Origin: a bacterium
GTDB lineage: Bacteria; UBP14; UBA6098; JAFGQG01
DNA: 35,277 bases
Assembly (NCBI GenBank): GCA_016935765.1
Contig: JAFGQG010000005.1
Location: forward strand, 1-35,277
Direction: 5' to 3'
Shown here: piece by piece, positions 8,497 through 16,406 of the stretch
Layout: the number at the start of each line of letters is the position of its first letter
Position numbering within the stretch: the first letter of the stretch is position 1
The notes under the pieces: generated by a model
Database searches by the model: none
What the model was told of the DNA's origin: nothing
The model's input: only the letters and a program-made list of their open reading frames with translations
Program-made: the position numbers and the translations under genes

Positions 8497-9732
8497 ATGA
8501 GAAAAAATATCTTTGCGGTTGTTTTGTTATTGAGTGTATTTTTAGTATTGGGTTTTTTGATCAAACCACTTATTTGTCAAACAACAGGAGAAGAAAATAT
8601 CGAGGTGAAAAGCATGGTAAACGCAAATAGCAGATTTGGATTCAAGCTGTACAATGAAATTCTAAAGAAGGACATCGACAAGAATACGTTTATCTCTCCC
8701 TATAGCGTATCTATCGCGCTTTCAATGACATACAATGGCGCTAATACCGAAACCAAAATCGCTATGCAGGAAGCCCTGGAGTACAGTGGGATTGAACTCG
8801 ACGATCTGAACAGTATGAACCTGTCCCTGAAGGAAGCCCTGGAAAAAACGGACCCAAAGGTACAGTTGAATATCGCTAACTCATTATGGGCTAAGAAGGG
8901 GATAGCCTTTGTGCCCGAATTCATGGATAGGAACGAGGAATTTTACCAGGCGAAAGTCATAACTCTTGATTTCGGTGATCCAGCCGCTCCCCGGGAAATA
9001 AATAACTGGGTGGATGAGAACACTCAGCATAAGATAAAAAAGATAATCGATACAATAGACCCGCTGGCAATATTGTATCTTATTAATGCGATATATTTTA
9101 AGGGGAGCTGGACGGAGGAGTTCGATAAGGATTTAACGGCAGATAAACCTTTCCATCTGCTTGACGGTTCGACCATAGAGCGCCCGATGATGTCTCAACA
9201 TGGAGAATACAAGTATTTTGAGAATGATAAGTTCCAGGCTATCAGGCTTCCTTATGGAGATAATAAGAGGCTTGGCATGTATGTTTTCTTGCCAGGCGAG
9301 AAGTCCGGTTTAAACGGGTTTTTGAAGGAACTTTCATTTGAAAACTGGGAGGGCTGGATTTCGCAGTTTCGTATAATGGAAGGGACAATTAAACTTCCGC
9401 GTTTTCAGATGGAGTATGAGATAGGCTTAAATAATGCATTGATAGCTTTGGGTATGGGTGTTGCTTTTAGTTCAAGCGAAGCGGATTTCACTGAGATGGT
9501 GCGCTCCTGTCCCGAGGGGAACGTCTTCATCAAAGAAGTAAAGCACAAAACTTTCGTGAAGGTCAATGAAGAGGGCACTGAAGCGGCAGCAGTTACGATG
9601 GTTATGATGGCGGCGGAATCGGAAAGCCCCAGTTTCTTGATGGTGGTGGACCGCCCGTTCTTCTTCGCGATAACTGACAGCCAGACCGGCACTGTTCTGT
9701 TCATGGGAACGGTTGTTGAGCCGGAAGAGTAG
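8497..9732 (+). CDS. Secreted serpin (serine/cysteine protease inhibitor)
   Basis: A full-length serpin domain of about 375 residues behind an N-terminal hydrophobic export segment. Visible family features are FISPYSVSIALSMTYNGA near the start, YLINAIYFKGSW in the middle, and a hinge reading EEGTEAAAVT followed by the reactive-centre loop, then DRPFFFAI and GTVLFMGTV at the C-terminus. The small-residue hinge (P15-P9) implies an inhibitory serpin that undergoes loop insertion. By alignment to alpha-1-antitrypsin numbering, P1-P1' is near Glu-Ser in MMAAESES, but this is uncertain. ATG 8491 directly abuts the AAGGAG (8485-8490), whereas ATG 8497 lies 6 nt from it, so I chose 8497. The target could be a protease of competitors or its own envelope. 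Confidence 0.92.
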   Translation: MRKNIFAVVLLLSVFLVLGFLIKPLICQTTGEENIEVKSMVNANSRFGFKLYNEILKKDIDKNTFISPYSVSIALSMTYNGANTETKIAMQEALEYSGIELDDLNSMNLSLKEALEKTDPKVQLNIANSLWAKKGIAFVPEFMDRNEEFYQAKVITLDFGDPAAPREINNWVDENTQHKIKKIIDTIDPLAILYLINAIYFKGSWTEEFDKDLTADKPFHLLDGSTIERPMMSQHGEYKYFENDKFQAIRLPYGDNKRLGMYVFLPGEKSGLNGFLKELSFENWEGWISQFRIMEGTIKLPRFQMEYEIGLNNALIALGMGVAFSSSEADFTEMVRSCPEGNVFIKEVKHKTFVKVNEEGTEAAAVTMVMMAAESESPSFLMVVDRPFFFAITDSQTGTVLFMGTVVEPEE

Positions 9733-9837
9733 GGGAATAATTAACAGGATAAATAATATACTCTTTGGTATTATACTTTAAAGTATATAATTAAGACCCG
9801 TTTACAAAATCAGCACGTTTAAGTGGACTTCAATAGG

Positions 9838-9946
9838 TTTTAACAGAATTTGCACCTAAATTGCCATAAGTTTTGATTAAGTTGCCACGAGTTTTAGCTG
9901 AATTGCAAAGCGTTTTAGCTGGATTGTCACGAGTTTTAACTCGTGG
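9838..9946 (+). repeat. Degenerate 21-bp tandem repeat ending in a perfect hairpin
   Basis: The gene-free stretch 9733-10036 contains three consecutive 21-bp units at 9871-9891, 9892-9912 and 9913-9933, each starting TTTTGATT or TTTTAGCT. A related 33-bp unit at 9838-9870 precedes them. The last unit runs into the inverted repeat CACGAGTT-TT-AACTCGTG (9928-9945, stem 8, loop 2). Upstream at 9772-9787 there is a 16-bp AT palindrome just after the serpin gene. The hairpin lacks a following T-run, so it is not a classical intrinsic terminator. Confidence 0.6.
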
Positions 9947-9989
9947 ATGACTTTGCTGCCGCAATTAATAACTATTATGAACAAAAGCG

Positions 9990-10017
9990 TTGTCATTTAC
10001 TCCTAATTAAATATATT
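9990..10017 (+). promoter_or_regulatory. Possible sigma70 promoter for the repeat protein
   Basis: TTGTCA (9990-9995) is separated by 16 bp from TATATT (10012-10017), 19 bp before the ATG at 10037. This would give a short leader of about a dozen nucleotides. Match quality is moderate in an AT-rich stretch, so the call is tentative. Confidence 0.3.
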
Positions 10018-10036
10018 TTAAATAAGGCTGGAAACA

Positions 10037-12793
10037 ATGCAGAAATATATCAAAATAATTAGCATAATCTGGATTATTTTACAAGCAATCGGTATTACTG
10101 CCGCTTTCGCAGATTGCATCCCCGATATCTTTGTTACAGCCCCCGGCGCATGGGATTCATCCACATGTGGCGCGGGTGACGATTGCGATATACCCGGGCT
10201 CGATTCGGAAGACCATATCTACGAGGTGTTCCTGTCGTGCCCCGGAATCTGGACATTCTCTTTGTGTAATTCAAGCTTCGATACCAAGATCGGCGTCGGA
10301 ACTATGAGCTGCTCAACCGATGTGGGATACAACGATGATTTTGATTGCGGCATCGATAGCACACAATCCCAATTCACAGATACTCTTCCAGCCGGCTTAT
10401 ATTATGTAACCGTGGATGGTAATGATTCCGCCTGCGGAGACTACGTCCTGGAAATTTACAGAACGCCTGATCCCGGGGATAACTGCGATAATCCAATTCG
10501 CATAAATCTGCCTGAAGATGCGCCATACATCGATGCTCACCAGACTACATGCTGCAGATATAACGATTACTACTTTACCTGCCTCGGTTTCTTCGATACC
10601 GGTGAGGATATTATCTACGAAGTGACAGTGACAGAGGAAGTAACCGTCGATATCACCTTGAATCCAAAACGGACTGCTTTTACAGGAATACTTATCAACG
10701 GCGTTTGCCCGGAAGGCATATACTGCATTGAATCCAGCACGAATATCAGGGGCAGCTCTCATGGCATCACGGGTCTTACCCTCGCTCCCGGCGCTTATTA
10801 CATCATGATAGATTCCTGGCCTCCGCCTACCTGCATTCCGGACTTCGATCTCACTATCGACACGGTCCTCGCGCCTGATTTCACCGTTACCGCGCCGGGT
10901 ACATGGAATTCGAATACTTGCATAGGCGGCGACGATTGCGATATGCCCGGGCTCGACGCGGAAGACCTCGTATATGAAGTGACTCTCCCGTGCGACGGCA
11001 TCTGGACCTTCTCCCTATGCGGCTCCAGCTACGATACGAAAATGGGGCTCGGTACAGCATGCTGTTCGTACGATATCGGCTATAACGATGATTTCGACTG
11101 CGGCATCGATAGTACACAGTCACAAATCACGGATACACTGGCTGCGGGAATATACTACGTGACTGTGGACGGAAATGATCATGCCTGCGGTGAATATACA
11201 CTGGAGATATCCAGAAAGCCAGAAGTTGGCGACAACTGCGATTACCCGCTGACAATTACCTTACCCGCGGATATCCCCTACCTGGACTCGGATCAAACCA
11301 CCTGCTGCAGGTACAACGATTACAGTTCCACCTGCCTCGGCTCGTATGATGGCGGCGAGGATATCATATATGAAGTCACGGTAACGGAAACGATAACCGT
11401 CGATATAATTCTCGACCCGAAGGGAACCGGATGGAGCGGCATACTCATCGATGACGGGTGCCCCCTGGATAGTTTCTGCATCGCGTTCAGCGCGAGTGAT
11501 GCAGGTTACGCCTATGGTATAAGGCGACTCACTCTTTCTCCGGGCAGTTACTATATTATGATCGATAATTATCCCGCGCCTTATTGTATTCCGGATTTCG
11601 ATCTTTCCATCGATACGGCTGCAATATACACCTGTATTCCGGATTTGAGCGCAGAAGCTCCCGGAACCTGGGTCGGAAATACTTGTGGGGCAATTAATGA
11701 TTGTTACCTTCGTGAATCGGAAGACTATATCTACGAAATCGATATTCCCGAACCGGGGGTATGGGAATTTTCGCTATGTTCCTCCGATCCCGCTTTTAAC
11801 TCTTACATATACATCGGCACAACTTGCTGTGGGGATGAAATCGGATTCGATGACGACGGCTGCGGGTACACATCCGGTCCTTCACAATTGGCTGCTTCGA
11901 TCCCCGCGGGAACTTATTACGTTACAATAGAAAGCTTCAGCCCCACCGATTGCGGTAATTACGTCCTCGATATCTATAAAGTATGTATGCCTGACTTCGT
12001 GGTAACAGCGCCGGGTGTCTGGGATAGTAATACATGTGGTGCGGGTAACGATTGTAATCCCGGAAGCCCATGGATGGGAGGCGAAGACCATATCTACGAG
12101 GTCTTTATTCCAGATTCCGGCTTGTGGATATTCTCCCTGTGCGGATCCGCTTACGATACTAAGATCGGTATCGGAACATCATGCTGTTCCACCGATGTGG
12201 GTTATAATGACGATTACTGTGGTCTGCAGTCAGAGGTTACGGTTAGCATACCGTCAGGAACTTATTATGTGGTGGTAGATGGATTCGGAAGCGCGTGCGG
12301 TGACTACACACTTCAAATTGGGGATTCAACAACGTCCGTGTTAGGGATATGCATGGTGCGGAACGTCTGGGTTCTGGATACTATCGCTCCCGGTAATACG
12401 AGGAGCATGGATTCCTCAGAGGTGCTGATAATTGAGAACTGCGGCACTTCTTCTATTGACCTCGGGCTCAGGTTTTTGACCGTGGTTGATACTGCCGCCG
12501 GGGATACTATCGCGTGGATTCCAGGCTACTCCATAAGCGGGGTGGATACCTTCAGCCTTCATGCTATTTTCAATGATAATATACTACCTCCCGAGGTGTA
12601 CGTGCCAACGACCGATATGGTTGGCGGCTCGGTACAATGGGCAACTGATATCATATATGGTTCCCTCGGATTTGGAATTCTCCCGGGTGAAACCGATAAT
12701 CTATGGCTTGAGTTTGTAGCTCCAACCCACTCGTCATCTTATGACCCCCTCAGAATCGAGATCGAGCTCCAGGCGAGGTTGTTTTTGCCGTAA
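10037..12793 (+). CDS. Secreted Cys-rich repeat protein (PPC-like modules)
   Basis: A 918-residue exported protein with a signal peptide (cleavage after AAFA, about residue 25). Two alternating modules are visible. Module A (about 115 residues) begins PDxxVTAPGxW, carries CGAGDDCD and YDTKIGxGTxCC motifs, and ends in PAGTYYVTVDG. It starts near residues 30, 281, 536 and 653. Module B (about 135 residues) begins GDNCDxPxxI and includes TTCCRYNDY; it starts near residues 147 and 398. A1-B1 and A2-B2 form a 251-residue (753-bp) tandem duplication. The folds resemble bacterial pre-peptidase C-terminal (PPC) beta-sandwich domains, with many paired cysteines. A different C-terminal domain (about 766-918) has no recognisable sorting signal. 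Function is unknown; an extracellular surface protein is likely. Confidence 0.82.
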   Translation: MQKYIKIISIIWIILQAIGITAAFADCIPDIFVTAPGAWDSSTCGAGDDCDIPGLDSEDHIYEVFLSCPGIWTFSLCNSSFDTKIGVGTMSCSTDVGYNDDFDCGIDSTQSQFTDTLPAGLYYVTVDGNDSACGDYVLEIYRTPDPGDNCDNPIRINLPEDAPYIDAHQTTCCRYNDYYFTCLGFFDTGEDIIYEVTVTEEVTVDITLNPKRTAFTGILINGVCPEGIYCIESSTNIRGSSHGITGLTLAPGAYYIMIDSWPPPTCIPDFDLTIDTVLAPDFTVTAPGTWNSNTCIGGDDCDMPGLDAEDLVYEVTLPCDGIWTFSLCGSSYDTKMGLGTACCSYDIGYNDDFDCGIDSTQSQITDTLAAGIYYVTVDGNDHACGEYTLEISRKPEVGDNCDYPLTITLPADIPYLDSDQTTCCRYNDYSSTCLGSYDGGEDIIYEVTVTETITVDIILDPKGTGWSGILIDDGCPLDSFCIAFSASDAGYAYGIRRLTLSPGSYYIMIDNYPAPYCIPDFDLSIDTAAIYTCIPDLSAEAPGTWVGNTCGAINDCYLRESEDYIYEIDIPEPGVWEFSLCSSDPAFNSYIYIGTTCCGDEIGFDDDGCGYTSGPSQLAASIPAGTYYVTIESFSPTDCGNYVLDIYKVCMPDFVVTAPGVWDSNTCGAGNDCNPGSPWMGGEDHIYEVFIPDSGLWIFSLCGSAYDTKIGIGTSCCSTDVGYNDDYCGLQSEVTVSIPSGTYYVVVDGFGSACGDYTLQIGDSTTSVLGICMVRNVWVLDTIAPGNTRSMDSSEVLIIENCGTSSIDLGLRFLTVVDTAAGDTIAWIPGYSISGVDTFSLHAIFNDNILPPEVYVPTTDMVGGSVQWATDIIYGSLGFGILPGETDNLWLEFVAPTHSSSYDPLRIEIELQARLFLP

Positions 12794-12965
12794 CCATATT
12801 TCTTAAGAATTCAAAGAATAACAGATTGCTATTAAGGGGATCCGGGAATCCGGAGACCCGGGATAAATAGGGAAGACACGAAAAATTAGGAAATCAGGTA
12901 ACTGCGAAATTGCGAATGTAAGCATCTTGGAAAAATAAGATTTTATGGATAGGCTATAATTTCCA

Positions 12966-13141
12966 GCAGGACTTTGTAGAAATCAAACCATCGTAGATGG
13001 TTAATAATTGTAGCATTATGAGTTCACCCCCAAAAAAACATTGGGGTTTGTGGACCGGTTTAATTTTCCAGAAGGACTTTGTAGAAGTCCGATAATTGTA
13101 GCATAACGATAACTAAAATAAAAACATCCTTGTAGAGGATG
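12966..13141 (-). repeat. Intergenic hairpin mosaic, copy 1 (constant-loop palindromes)
   Basis: Within the gene-free stretch 12794-13260, several short palindromes share a TGTAG/CGTAG loop (CTACA/CTACG on the - strand). AACCAT-CGTAG-ATGGTT lies at 12986-13002, GGACTT-TGTAG-AAGTCC at 13074-13090, CATCCT-TGTAG-AGGATG at 13125-13141, and a degraded relative at about 12969-12984. Between them are two ATAATTGTAGCA strings and an unrelated CCCCAA/TTGGGG hairpin. Copies 2 (17515) and 3 (22048) have the same architecture in the opposite orientation. Stems differ but remain perfectly self-complementary. Confidence 0.75.
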
Positions 13142-13202
13142 GATAATAGAATGGATACCCGCAGACCCGGGCTTAATTACTTGTTGGGAGTTGAAAGAGA
13201 AG

Positions 13203-13231
13203 GAAAAAAAAGGGGAGACAGAAGTCTCCCC
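13203..13231 (-). terminator. Intrinsic terminator of the GYWKTHP lipoprotein gene
   Basis: On the - strand an 8-bp GC-rich stem (GGGGAGAC/GTCTCCCC, 13212-13231) with a 4-nt loop is followed at once by a run of eight or more T residues (13203-13211). It lies about 30 nt after the stop codon at 13261. This is a textbook rho-independent terminator. Confidence 0.9.
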
Positions 13232-13260
13232 TCACAACACAAACAAACAAAAATCAGGTT

Positions 13261-14535
13261 TTAGTCGCAGTGCCCCGGACCGATTATCCCGTTGTTGTAA
13301 TCATCCAGGATGTTAGCAGTTGGATCGGTAACCCAGGTTTCCAGGTATCCATCACCAACAGGGGGAATTAATAGTTCACCTATGAGAGCATCAGCATCAG
13401 CAATAGCATCAATAACACAGGAACCGTCTGCCCCATTTGCAACGTTTAACTTCGCTGCTATCAGCTGGTGAGCTAAGGAAACTAAACCATTGCCGTGAAC
13501 TGATCGATGAAAAATATCGAGAAGCTGAGCCTGATCATAGTAAACCGTTCCCAGTGTTAGATTAGTTACTGGCCAATCTAATGGATGAGTTTTCCAGTAA
13601 CCCTGGGTGTACGTGCAGCCTTCCCCTCCAGTGCAGTCGCCGGTATAGGTAGATAAATTAGCCCTCCCGATGCGAGATGAATAGCTATCCCCTTCTTCGA
13701 GAACAGCAGTATTCATGTATTCAAGCCACAATCCGCATTCTGCAGATTCGTTGAACAGCTTTAAACTAAAAGTTCCGGTTCCTTCATCATCAAAGATAAT
13801 GAATTCCGGCTCAACGGTGCATGTGAAGCCTTCCAAACCACCACATTCATCAGTCACTGTAGCAGTAAGGTCAGTAATCTCACAAGCGTGGAACGACTCG
13901 GAGTCCGGGTGAGGTCCAAAAGGCTCACCAAGGCGGCCGGAATGGTTCAGAATGGTAACATCCGCGTTTACTTTATAGGTCTTCCCATCGTCGAAAGCCA
14001 TTGGGACGCTGTAAGCATAACAGTCAGACTCGCCGGGATCGAGGATCGGGTTTGAACTCACATCGACCACGTATGGTCCGAAGCAAGGTTCGTATGCGCC
14101 GCCTACACCAACTGTCCTGCAAAGTACAGTCACCTCGATATGAAATCCTTCCGTCGCTCTCTCTCCACCATTTTCTGCGCATACAATACCATCAATCGAT
14201 TCCGTTAAAGTCCTGGTGACGTTTACAGTAACATCTACAGTTGCGAATTCGCCTTCAGCTATCGTAACTACTGAAGGTTCCATGGTTTTCTCTATTGTCC
14301 AATCATAATCACGCATACATTCCGCTGTAACCTCAGCAAGTAATGTTGTACCGGCTCTTCCTCCTAGCGTTAAATCACCATCCTTGGGCGTTGGTATTGC
14401 TTTTCCTAAATAAGGCGACACATCGCCAAGCTGGTCCTGTGTCTCCGTAGGCATAGTCTTGTTGCACGAAACAATTAAACCCAGAATGGATAAACCAACC
14501 ACCAAACAGGTCAAAATAATTACTCTTGTTCTCAT
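13261..14535 (-). CDS. Lipoprotein with C-terminal GYWKTHP domain
   Basis: The open frame extends to 14646, but I place the start at ATG 14535. It has an AGGAAGG Shine-Dalgarno about 9 nt upstream, and the longer start would lie inside the promoter. The 424-residue product opens with a type II signal peptide with lipobox LIVSC, so it should be lipidated and envelope-anchored. The middle (about residues 50-290) is beta-rich with paired cysteines and resembles Ig-like adhesin modules. The C-terminal part begins CTYTQGYWKTHPLDWP and continues with LAHQLIAAKLN, a domain I have seen in secreted bacterial and archaeal proteins, without a known function. It has its own promoter and terminator, so it is a single-gene unit. 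Confidence 0.8.
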   Translation of the reverse strand: MRTRVIILTCLVVGLSILGLIVSCNKTMPTETQDQLGDVSPYLGKAIPTPKDGDLTLGGRAGTTLLAEVTAECMRDYDWTIEKTMEPSVVTIAEGEFATVDVTVNVTRTLTESIDGIVCAENGGERATEGFHIEVTVLCRTVGVGGAYEPCFGPYVVDVSSNPILDPGESDCYAYSVPMAFDDGKTYKVNADVTILNHSGRLGEPFGPHPDSESFHACEITDLTATVTDECGGLEGFTCTVEPEFIIFDDEGTGTFSLKLFNESAECGLWLEYMNTAVLEEGDSYSSRIGRANLSTYTGDCTGGEGCTYTQGYWKTHPLDWPVTNLTLGTVYYDQAQLLDIFHRSVHGNGLVSLAHQLIAAKLNVANGADGSCVIDAIADADALIGELLIPPVGDGYLETWVTDPTANILDDYNNGIIGPGHCD

Positions 14536-14622
14536 TGAAGTCTTACCTTCCTTATTACAAATGATTAATGTTATTTCATATACTTTTTCATTTTTTAATT
14601 CTTCTCTCTCAAGTACAGAACA

Positions 14623-14651
14623 AGTATATGATAATAATGGATGCATGTCAA
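14623..14651 (-). promoter_or_regulatory. Near-consensus sigma70 promoter of the lipoprotein gene
   Basis: On the - strand, TTGACA (14646-14651) is followed by exactly 17 bp and TATACT (14623-14628). Transcription should begin near 14616, leaving a leader of about 80 nt before ATG 14535. The -35 box overlaps the alternative ATG at 14646, which argues against that start. Confidence 0.75.
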
Positions 14652-14888
14652 GAATTAAAAATAGAGTGGGTTCTTGCTCCCAATTCCTTATTTGATATAG
14701 GATTACGAGAAAACTAAGTAGTATTTTTAGGTTTTTTTATGCTTTTTCCCCTTTTTATAGCTGTTCTTCCTGATTTCTCCAACGATCAGAAAGTTATTAA
14801 AGAAATAGGATGTCAGAATCTGACAAATTATCCCGAAGTGGCGTGAGATTGGCTCTATTGCTGCATTTGCGAATTGCTAATATTGCTT

Positions 14889-14975
14889 TACTATCCCAAT
14901 TCCAGGCTGGATAAAAGGGCATTTGAAGCTTATAAAACGGGAAAATATGATATCAGTGAAGGGATGAGAAAATAA
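14889..14975 (+). pseudogene. Possible gene remnant, 28 codons
   Basis: In the 376-bp gap between the lipoprotein and carbamoyltransferase genes, the + strand reads as a plausible protein tail: YYPNSRLDKRAFEAYK, then TGKYDISEGMRK and a stop. There is no start codon or ribosome binding site, and the upstream frame loses protein-like character. It may be the 3' end of a decayed gene, or chance. The rest of the gap (14652-15022) shows nothing else. Confidence 0.25.
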
Positions 14976-15022
14976 TGGGTATATATTAAGTATATAAATT
15001 ATCGTCACTGAAAATTTTGATT

Positions 15023-16066
15023 CTACATTGTCAATGCCATCACGGCTTTCTGAACGTGTAACCTGTTCTCCGCCTGGTCGAATACCACAGAATGCGGTCC
15101 ATCTATTACTTCGTTTGTCACCTCGAAACCCCTGTCGCACGGCAAACAGTGCATGTATATAACATTATTATTGCATTTTGTCAATATATTGTTGTCGCAG
15201 ATCCAGGACTTGTTTGCTTCGTATAACTCCTTTGTATTACCCAGTCTCGGCTCCGGAACGTTGGGGGGTATGTTCTCCAGACTTGTCCAGCTCTTTGGAT
15301 AAACCACGTCAGCATCCTTGAAAGCCTCTTCCATGTCGTTAGATACCTCGAAAGTACCGCCATTATTTTCGCTGTTTTTCTTCACGAAATCAAGCACTTC
15401 GGGGTCGAGTTCGAAGCCCTTCGGATGCGCTAACGTGATATTGATGTTCGTGAAACTTGCGCCGATAATTGCGCTTTGCGGAACTGAAAGCGGTTTCTCG
15501 ATACTCGGTGAATATGCCCAGCTCATTACGAATTTGCGTTTACTAAGGTCATTACCATATTTCTCCTTAATAGTAAGTACATCTGCGAGCGCCTGACAGG
15601 GATGGTACTTATCGCACTCCATGTTGATGATTGGGATGTCCGACCATTTTGCGAACTCCCTGAAGATGCGGTGCGCCTTTCCGTATTCCCACCCTACCGG
15701 GTCGCCGTACATTCGAATAGAGATCCCGTGTCCCATCCGGGATAGAACCCTGGCTACGTCAGATACACGTTCGGTAGAATAGGCTTCCTCTTCCCCTTCA
15801 AGCGCAGGTGTATATATCTTCTTCGGGTCGAGAAAATGCGCGTGACCCCCCAACTGGGTCATCCCGGCTTCAAAGCTGTTGCGGGTCCGGAGCGATTGAT
15901 TGTAGAATATCATGAACAGCGTTTTGTCCTCGAGCAAACGGTGCTTTTCCCCCAGGGCAAATTTCCTCTTCAAATCCAGCGCGACATCGAGTATTGTATC
16001 TACCTCTTCTTTCGTATATTCGATAAGCGTTAAAAAATCCCGTCCCCTGAATGTATGTGTTATCAT
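15023..16066 (-). CDS. Knotted carbamoyltransferase (AOTC/SOTC/YgeW type)
   Basis: A 347-residue aspartate/ornithine carbamoyltransferase-fold enzyme. The carbamoyl-phosphate loop is SLRTR (residues 58-62), with HPCQ at 155-158, HCLP at 306-309 and ENRLHVQK at 333-340. It departs from ordinary OTCases. WAYSPSIEKPLSVPQ (about 183-197) closely recalls E. coli YgeW, while NSFEAGMTQLGGHA, VARVLSR and the C-terminal AENRLHVQKAVMA recall N-acetyl/N-succinyl-ornithine carbamoyltransferases, both in the knotted subgroup. The substrate may therefore be an acylated or non-ornithine amine rather than ornithine. A strong AAGGAGG sits 5-6 nt before the ATG. The gene ends a - strand run of amino-acid enzymes. 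Generic annotation as argF would be too specific. Confidence 0.82.
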   Translation of the reverse strand: MITHTFRGRDFLTLIEYTKEEVDTILDVALDLKRKFALGEKHRLLEDKTLFMIFYNQSLRTRNSFEAGMTQLGGHAHFLDPKKIYTPALEGEEEAYSTERVSDVARVLSRMGHGISIRMYGDPVGWEYGKAHRIFREFAKWSDIPIINMECDKYHPCQALADVLTIKEKYGNDLSKRKFVMSWAYSPSIEKPLSVPQSAIIGASFTNINITLAHPKGFELDPEVLDFVKKNSENNGGTFEVSNDMEEAFKDADVVYPKSWTSLENIPPNVPEPRLGNTKELYEANKSWICDNNILTKCNNNVIYMHCLPCDRGFEVTNEVIDGPHSVVFDQAENRLHVQKAVMALTM

Positions 16067-16365
16067 TTAAACCTCCTTGGTTCGTATTACGTTGATCGGT
16101 TACGCATAGCGAATCGTAGAATGTCCATCGCTTCCGGTTCTAATAGAATTTAAATTAAAAGAGCTCAAATCTTTATTCAATTTTCTGTTTTATAAATATC
16201 ATATTTATTTTCTTATCTGTGAATATCAGTATCATCCGCGTCATCAGCGTTCCATGTTTTTTCGCAGTGTCCCAACCTTCGCCATCCACTTCGCTAAAGC
16301 TATGAGGATTAAAAAGGCTACGGTTGGCAGGTCCGTGGTTATCCTCTCTTTCTCTAACTTAAAAA

Positions 16366-16393
16366 ATCGTTAATCGTTGATCGTTAATCGTTA
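16366..16393. repeat. Heptamer array ATCGTTR x4
   Basis: Four consecutive 7-bp units (ATCGTTA, ATCGTTG, ATCGTTA, ATCGTTA) lie just after the stop of the CysK-family gene. They are part of the 340-bp gap 16067-16406. The same gap has a TATCTGTGAATATCAGTATC segment (16215 onward) resembling the 75-bp repeat at 22142, and a CTTCGC-rich stretch at 16278-16300. No gene is visible there. Confidence 0.6.
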
Positions 16394-16406
16394 TTCTTCG
16401 CTTTAA

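Noticed and set aside
12966..13141. CRISPR array
   Set aside because: The repeated units are short hairpins with different stems and irregular spacing, not identical repeats with regular spacers.
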